From Nymphaea colorata (Eukaryota; Streptophyta; Magnoliopsida; Nymphaeales; Nymphaeaceae): 60,000 bases of DNA. The stretch covers positions 11,918,571-11,978,570 of the forward strand of contig NC_045138.2 in assembly GCF_008831285.2 (NCBI RefSeq), in the 5' to 3' direction. Under the pieces are notes generated by a model. That model was not told the origin of the DNA. It did no database searches and was given only the letters and a program-made list of their open reading frames with translations. Each line of letters begins with the position of its first letter. Positions within the stretch are counted from its first letter, which is position 1. This document shows, one piece after another, positions 56,994 to 60,000 of this stretch. The position numbers were made by a program, and so were the translations under genes.

Positions 56994-57554
56994 CAATGTT
57001 ATCCATATCGTACGATACGCACGTGTATCGTACTATACGTATCGTATAGGCCTAAAAAACCTATACGATATGCTTACGATACACGATACGCTCGTGTATC
57101 GTAAGCGTATCGCCCGTAACGTACGATACGGACACCGTATTCATACGATACAGGCGATACACCCCCGTATCGTACGATACAGGGAAAAACACAAAATTTT
57201 TTAATTTTTAAAGTTTAAACACTCCTCCCTCTCTTTCTTCTTGTATTTAAGGACTCCAAAAGACGTGGGAGGGAGAGATTTTGCCCATTTTCATAAAAAA
57301 TAACCGATGATTCATCGATTTGGGGAGATATTATCGTTGAATCATGAAAGTTGATAACTATATGTTTTGAACTTATGAAATTGTGATGTATTCTAAGTCC
57401 TAAGACTCCAAGTCTTAAGACTCTAAGTCCTAAGTTTCTATAAAATTTTCAAGTTTAAAATTGTGATGGATGCTTATTATGTTATTTTGAATCTCTGATT
57501 TCTTATTTTTGAATGTGTTGTCGATACACATGAATGTTCCTTATGTATGATGAC

Positions 57555-58415
57555 CTATGTCACACGGATACGGCAGACTGGGTCGAATACCGGTGTCGAC
57601 ACGCGGACACGGGGATCCCGACACGGCGATACGGCTGGATACGTTTTGGATCGGGTATGGGTCAGACCCGATCCAAACCACTTGCATAACCGATTTTTTA
57701 ACCCGCGTTTTGTTTTACACATTGACATTTACCCTCGATGCTCGACCTTCGTTTACCCTCGACGGCTTCCGCGGCAGGCTGGCAGCACAGTAAGGCAATG
57801 GCGGGTGACGGCGACCTCCGGCGATCGACGGCGACTTCCGGTGGCGCCCGGCGGCAGCCAGCGACAGACAGGTAAGTGTTTTGTCTATTATTTTCGATAA
57901 TAGAAGTTAGGGTTTCAACTTTTATTTGGGGATTTTTTAGATTGGGTATTAAAATCTGATTTGGGGATGTTTTGGTTTGAAGATTGGACGGTTTAGAATC
58001 CTATTCTTCAATGCTACGTGCGATGTTTTCTTTTCTTTGTTTGATTTTGGGATTTGGGGATTTTGCCTTCGCTGTTGTTCATGATGCTAGACAATGATGA
58101 ATATGTGATATCTAGATGGCATTAACATATAATTTACCATTCTTGAATGTTCCTGTTCACTATTCACTTCAGCCTTCGCTATTGTTCATGTTTCTTGCTT
58201 ATGTCTTAGCAGTTATCACTTTTGAGATTGGTGATGAACAATGTTTTGTTTGAGACTTTCTTTATTATCATTTTTAATTTTTTTGAATATAATATTCGCT
58301 GTATCCACGTATCCTAAAATTTTGAAAATGCCGTGTCCCCGTACCCGTACCCATATCCATAGGATACCCGTACCCATATCCATAGGATACCCGTACCCGT
58401 ATCCGTGTGACATAG
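57555..58415. mobile_element. Inner hAT-like element nested in the outer one
   Basis: Begins CTATGTCACACGGATACGG, and the reverse complement of its end reads the same 19 bases. Flanks carry the exact 8-bp duplication ATGATGAC (57,547-57,554 and 58,416-58,423). It is 861 bp. Subterminal repeats GATACGG / GTACCCGTATCC occur at both ends (57,567-57,640; 58,340-58,405). The interior holds a GC-rich exon-like piece. Its first nine bases match the ends of the 346-bp element at 27,267. Confidence 0.9.
57798..57871 (+). other. Exon-like GC-rich segment with GTAAGT donor
   Basis: An ATG opens a 74-base frame (M-A-G-D-G-D-L-R-R) ending CGACAGACAG|GTAAGTG, a strong plant donor, followed by AT-rich intron-like DNA. 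It is GC-rich in contrast to its surroundings and looks like a captured first exon of a host gene. I do not recognise the peptide. Confidence 0.35.
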
Positions 58416-58624
58416 ATGATGACCTTTTTGATATTTGAAAACATTTTTCTTGATTTCTGATTTTTTGTTTATTTTTTCAAATTTTTAATGATTTTTTTCA
58501 ATTTTTCTGATTTTTTAATATTTTTTTAATTAAAAAATTAATTTTACGATACGTTACGATACGGCGTATAGGTCGGCCCGACCGATACGCGATACGCTAC
58601 GCCAATGATAACATTGGTTGGCAA

Positions 58625-59400
58625 CATGAGGAGGAGGAGGAGGCCTCAATGCCCATTTCAATGGCATCATAGGCCGTGAGAAGTTAAAGTGGCTACTTCT
58701 CTTGGAGAAAAACTATTGGAACAAAAAATCGTGCATCAAATGGCTATAGCTGGTGATGCAAATACCAAATTCTTCCACAAGCTCATTAACAACAAGAGAT
58801 GCAAGAATAAAATCACTGTCATAGAGGTTGACAGTTGGTGTTATGATGAAGGCTCCCAGATTTTTGTAGTTCTGCACCTCATACTTCGAAGATCTGTTTA
58901 GCAGAGACATCCGCTCAGGTCAGCTTCTCCATGGCCTCCATGCGCTTACTCTACAGAGAGCACGAGGAGAGCCTCTTCCACATATTTTTGAACTGTCCTA
59001 AATCCAAAAGAATTTAGAAATTTGTGACCAAGCAATTTGGGAAACAAGGCATACCTTAGTACACTCTTATAGAAAGCCTAAAATTGTGGATGAATGTATA
59101 GTTCACTAAAAAGGCTCTTTTGAGGTGCTGGCGTTTTGCTTTCACCTGGTGGTTTGGTGGATTTGGAGACATAGAAATGAACTCAAACACCAACACCCAC
59201 TACATGCACTCGCATAGGCCTGAGCTGTTGGCTCTTTTGAGGTGCTGACATTTTTGCTTTCACCTGGTGGTTTGGTGGATTTGGAGACATAGAAATGAAC
59301 TCAAACACCAACACCCACTACATGCACTCGCATAGGCCTGAGCTGTTGGAAAGTCTGCGCTGAGCATTTCCTCAAAAGGGAATGGGATAATGACTCGAAG
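58625..59400 (+). pseudogene. LINE ORF2 remainder: RT linker, zinc-ribbon and C-terminus
   Basis: The linker motif reads LGEKLLEQKIVHQMAIAGDA and NTKFFHKLINNKRCKNKI (58,690-58,815). RT proper is missing. The sequence jumps near 58,910 to ESLFHIFLNCPKSKRI (58,970-59,015), the C-terminal zf-RVT region, and WWIWRHRNELKHQ (59,150-59,190), the ORF2 tail. The tail is doubled by a 117-bp tandem duplication. Confidence 0.75.
59113..59349. repeat. Two-copy ~117-bp tandem duplication
   Basis: Units begin GGCTCTTTTGAGGTGCTG at 59,113 and 59,230 and differ at about three positions. Lies in the LINE C-terminal coding relic. Confidence 0.95.
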
Positions 59401-59918
59401 ATTTGGTATTGAAAGATGGCTTTGCACTAGGATTCTTTGGTATGGGTAGTTCTGACTTCTGAGACCCTGGCATTGGAACGATTATCTAGCTAGGTCACAT
59501 TCAACGGGTTCGAATGCAGGGGGTAGCAGCTGTTGTCCATGATAGCTCCAATAGTATGCTCCTTAAATTCGTCAAATGGAGTGAAACACCGACCAATCGT
59601 CGTCCAGTGTTCCATTTCTTTCAATTCCTATCAAACGCCATCCTCAGATCAAAGCAGACAGGATGGACAATAAGACAAGGGGTATAAACAACCTCAGCGT
59701 CATGCCCTGTTCCGAATAAATCCTATGAACTTCCTGGACAGGATACTCGAGTGGAGCACTTGCGACCTCACATCTTACTCTCCTGCTCGATATCTCCCTC
59801 TCCTAGTCTCTCTATCTACTGTCTGCCCCCCCTCCCTCCTCCTCTCTCTCTTTTGTCTATTCCCTTCTAGCTTCTTCTCAGATCTGTCTGGTGCTCACTA
59901 CAGTCTTCTTCTGGTGCA

Positions 59919-59960
59919 ATGAGCAATAATATTGCTGCCGATTCATCTCCATCCTCCAAG
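59919..59960 (+). CDS. Possible first exon of a gene or element running off the window
   Basis: ATG, then M-S-N-N-I-A-A-D-S-S-P-S-S-K, ending CCAAG|GTAAGTC, a near-ideal donor. CT-rich leader-like DNA lies upstream (59,760-59,880). The rest is outside the window. It could equally be a retrotransposon gag start or chance. Confidence 0.25.
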
Positions 59961-60000
59961 GTAAGTCTTATACTTCTTGTTGTGCATCTCTCTCTATCTC

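Larger units (their letters stand above)
56994..58616. mobile_element. Outer hAT-like element with TACGAT palindrome arrays
   Basis: Begins CAATGTTATCCAT and ends GATAACATTG, giving perfect 10-bp inverted ends (CAATGTTATC). The 8-bp near-duplicate flanks fit hAT. Without the inner insertion it would be about 750 bp. Both ends are packed with CGTATCG/CGATACG words (57,007-57,180 and 58,549-58,600), including a perfect 15-bp hairpin at 57,072-57,106. No coding capacity for a transposase. The centre is AT-rich with an internal run of CTAAGTC repeats at 57,394-57,435. Confidence 0.88.

Noticed and set aside
57556-58424. 9-bp target duplication (ATGATGACC), which would suggest a Mutator-like element
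   Set aside because: The ninth base is the first base of the inverted end; symmetric CTATGTCAC ends require 8 bp, as in the three other hAT-like elements.

Overview
This is nuclear DNA from a flowering plant. It is AT-rich and dominated by decayed plant transposable elements: Ty3/gypsy and Ty1/copia LTR retrotransposons primed by initiator tRNA-Met, L1-type LINEs, a CACTA end and several small hAT-like elements. It carries one apparently intact, multi-exon plant gene of the NPF (NRT1/PTR) transporter family. The sequence alone does not identify the species.

Layout. 1-5,630: a head-to-tail Ty3/gypsy array (LTR, gag, LTR, gag) whose units lack nearly all of pol. 5,632-7,600: the 3' half of a dead Ty1/copia element. 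8,990-14,248: a structurally complete copia element with 183-bp LTRs, PBS, PPT and a near-matching target duplication; its polyprotein has nine in-frame stops and two frameshifts. About 15,850-16,167: one end of a CACTA-type DNA element. 16,200-22,370: a second copia lineage on +, broken inside reverse transcriptase by a third, minus-strand copia fragment (about 19,352-21,650). 25,496-29,550: a minus-strand L1 LINE whose endonuclease part is duplicated in inverted orientation; the inverted arm carries a 346-bp hAT-like element. 29,820-31,170: a non-coding block with a 71-bp tandem repeat, a TATA box, a strong stem-loop and a ~170-bp tandem repeat, arranged like a retroelement promoter/leader. 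33,880-35,220: a faint transposase-like coding relic. 38,300-41,870: a plus-strand L1 LINE relic. 43,503-43,760: a foldback MITE.

45,930-50,800 (minus strand) holds the one real gene: a predicted 620-residue NPF7-like membrane transporter (NRT1.5/NRT1.8 type). It has a non-coding first exon, a 24-nt first coding segment and four further coding exons, all with canonical GT-AG introns, plus a TATA box and a polyadenylation signal. The proton-coupling ExxER motif of most family members is replaced by N-Q-G-L.

53,500-59,400: a plus-strand L1 LINE relic opened by hAT-like elements with visible 8-bp target duplications. One (55,734-56,768) lies in the endonuclease/RT linker. Another (56,994-58,616) itself contains a third (57,555-58,415). 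Removing them conceptually rejoins LINE coding sequence. The window ends in what may be the first exon of another gene or element.

The mobile elements show no sign of joint function. They record layered insertion, recombination and decay around a single constrained transporter gene.
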